Assembly: GCF_007988945.1 (NCBI RefSeq)
Contig: NZ_BJVC01000001.1
Location: 558,001 to 622,000 of the forward strand
Source: Swaminathania salitolerans
GTDB lineage: Bacteria; Pseudomonadota; Alphaproteobacteria; Acetobacterales; Acetobacteraceae
Length of the DNA: 64,000 nucleotides
Reading direction: 5' to 3'
Within the stretch, counting starts at the first letter, position 1. Each line of letters starts with the position of its first letter. The notes beneath the pieces were generated by a model. It did no database searches, was not told where the DNA came from, and saw only the letters and a list, made by a program, of their open reading frames with translations. Position numbers and translations under genes: made by a program. Below, one piece after another: positions 63,358-64,000 of this stretch.

Positions 63358-64000
63358 TCACTGATCGAGGCGAGGTCTGGTCGGGCTCAGATGGGCCTTG
63401 AGAAACGCGGACACCCCGCGTCCCACGCCCATGACCCCGATCTGATGCTGACGGAAAATCAGATCGTGAAGCCATCTTGGCGCGAGGCCGCGCAGGAAGC
63501 CGCCACCGAAACTCGTCGAGGACCCGACCATGCCCCACCCGTTATAGTCGCCGAGCGAGACGACCGCACCTCGGTCGCGGTAAACAAATGTCGACGGCTC
63601 CCGACCGGCTGCGATGACCGGAATGGCCCTGCCGAGATAGATCCCCTGCTGACGGGCAACCTGCGCCGTGGCCGGAAGGGGCGAGTCCTTGATACGCGCG
63701 CAGTCACCGAGCGCGAAAATCGAGGTGTCGCTCGTGGATTGCATATGATGGTTGACGACGATCTGTCCGCCCTTGGCGATTTCCAGTCCTTCGAAAAGCG
63801 CAGTCGCCGCGCTGGCGCGCACGCCGGCTGCCCAGACACGCAGCTCGGCCGGGACGACACGGCCATCCTTCAGATGAAAGCCCTGCTCATCCACGGAGGT
63901 GACCATGGCTTCGGTCAGCACGGAAACGCCGAGCGCCTCGAGCTGACGACGGGCATCTGCGGAAACGCGCTCGGGGAAAGCGGGCAGGATACGCGCACCG
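63358..64000 (-). CDS. ndh: Type II NADH:quinone dehydrogenase (FAD-dependent), N-terminal part outside the window
   Basis: Non-proton-pumping respiratory NADH dehydrogenase. About 213 residues of the C-terminal half are visible, entering as GARILPAFPERVSADARRQL (in order). Family features are LRVWAAGVRASAATALFEGLEI (in order), the FAD-contacting TSDTSIFALGDCARIKDSPLPATAQVARQQGIYL (about 35 residues, in order) and the C-terminal membrane-associating amphipathic end (LRGLAPRWLHDLIFRQHQIGVMG, in order). Type II enzymes are the usual NADH entry point in the respiratory chains of acetic acid bacteria. The gene symbol is by family. The start codon is beyond position 64000. Confidence 0.9.
   Translation of the reverse strand, partial: GARILPAFPERVSADARRQLEALGVSVLTEAMVTSVDEQGFHLKDGRVVPAELRVWAAGVRASAATALFEGLEIAKGGQIVVNHHMQSTSDTSIFALGDCARIKDSPLPATAQVARQQGIYLGRAIPVIAAGREPSTFVYRDRGAVVSLGDYNGWGMVGSSTSFGGGFLRGLAPRWLHDLIFRQHQIGVMGVGRGVSAFLKAHLSPTRPRLDQ

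Overview
The window reads as chromosomal DNA of an alphaproteobacterium, most likely an acetic acid bacterium (Acetobacteraceae). The genus cannot be fixed from sequence alone. The evidence is high GC by eye, an IspD-IspF fusion, an ATP12-type F1 chaperone, a SAM-II riboswitch in front of metZ, and the gene orders carA-carB-greA, yqeY-dnaG-rpoD, rpsF-rpsR-rplI, lptF-lptG-lptD-surA-rsmA and ccmCDEFGHI. I saw no prophage, transposase, CRISPR array or rRNA. Almost everything is core housekeeping.

Layout. 1-6.5 kb (minus strand): partial threonine ammonia-lyase, greA, carB and carA. CarA carries an extra N-terminal helix-turn-helix-like domain. 6.5-13.4 kb (plus): yqeY, dnaG, rpoD, a GNAT acetyltransferase and the S6/S18/L9 operon, closed by a clear terminator. 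13.4-15.1 kb: a cyclopropane fatty acid synthase and a cold-shock protein converging on a shared terminator. 15.3-22.4 kb (minus): the LPS-export/outer-membrane operon lptF-lptG-lptD-surA-rsmA. 22.7-29.6 kb: an AcuI-type reductase, then the translationally coupled cytochrome c maturation operon ccmC-D-E-F-G-H-I plus a zinc-ribbon membrane protein. 29.8-39.4 kb is a more accessory stretch: EVE protein, MocR regulator divergent from a PNPOx-like protein, hydrolase-TPR protein, siderophore-interacting-protein-like reductase, aldehyde dehydrogenase, EcsC protein, a 54-residue membrane protein and aat. 39.4-51.6 kb (plus): two related exported proteins, a Gly/Pro-rich exported protein, a PrxQ peroxiredoxin, then the AsmA-rarA-rluC-AsmA-atp12 cluster and a 57-residue membrane protein. 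51.7-54.4 kb: ispDF and a GalP-type sugar transporter. 54.4-58.2 kb: an AT-rich segment with a short secreted polypeptide followed by a very large periplasmic-propeller diguanylate cyclase. 58.2-64 kb: apaG, metZ with its SAM-II riboswitch, tRNA-Gly(CCC), an aldo/keto reductase, an isochorismatase-fold protein, an exported protein, a 2OG-Fe dioxygenase and the 3' end of a type II NADH dehydrogenase.

The most interesting signals are: (i) the HTH-CarA fusion, with two matching dyads in the carA upstream region and a second possible start inside carA; (ii) the secreted-peptide/propeller-GGDEF pair in unusual-composition DNA; (iii) a 14-bp direct-repeat array just upstream of the MocR regulator; (iv) the SAM-II riboswitch on metZ; (v) many short tandem repeats, mostly with a 15-bp period, scattered through intergenic and coding DNA, two of which contain a stop codon.
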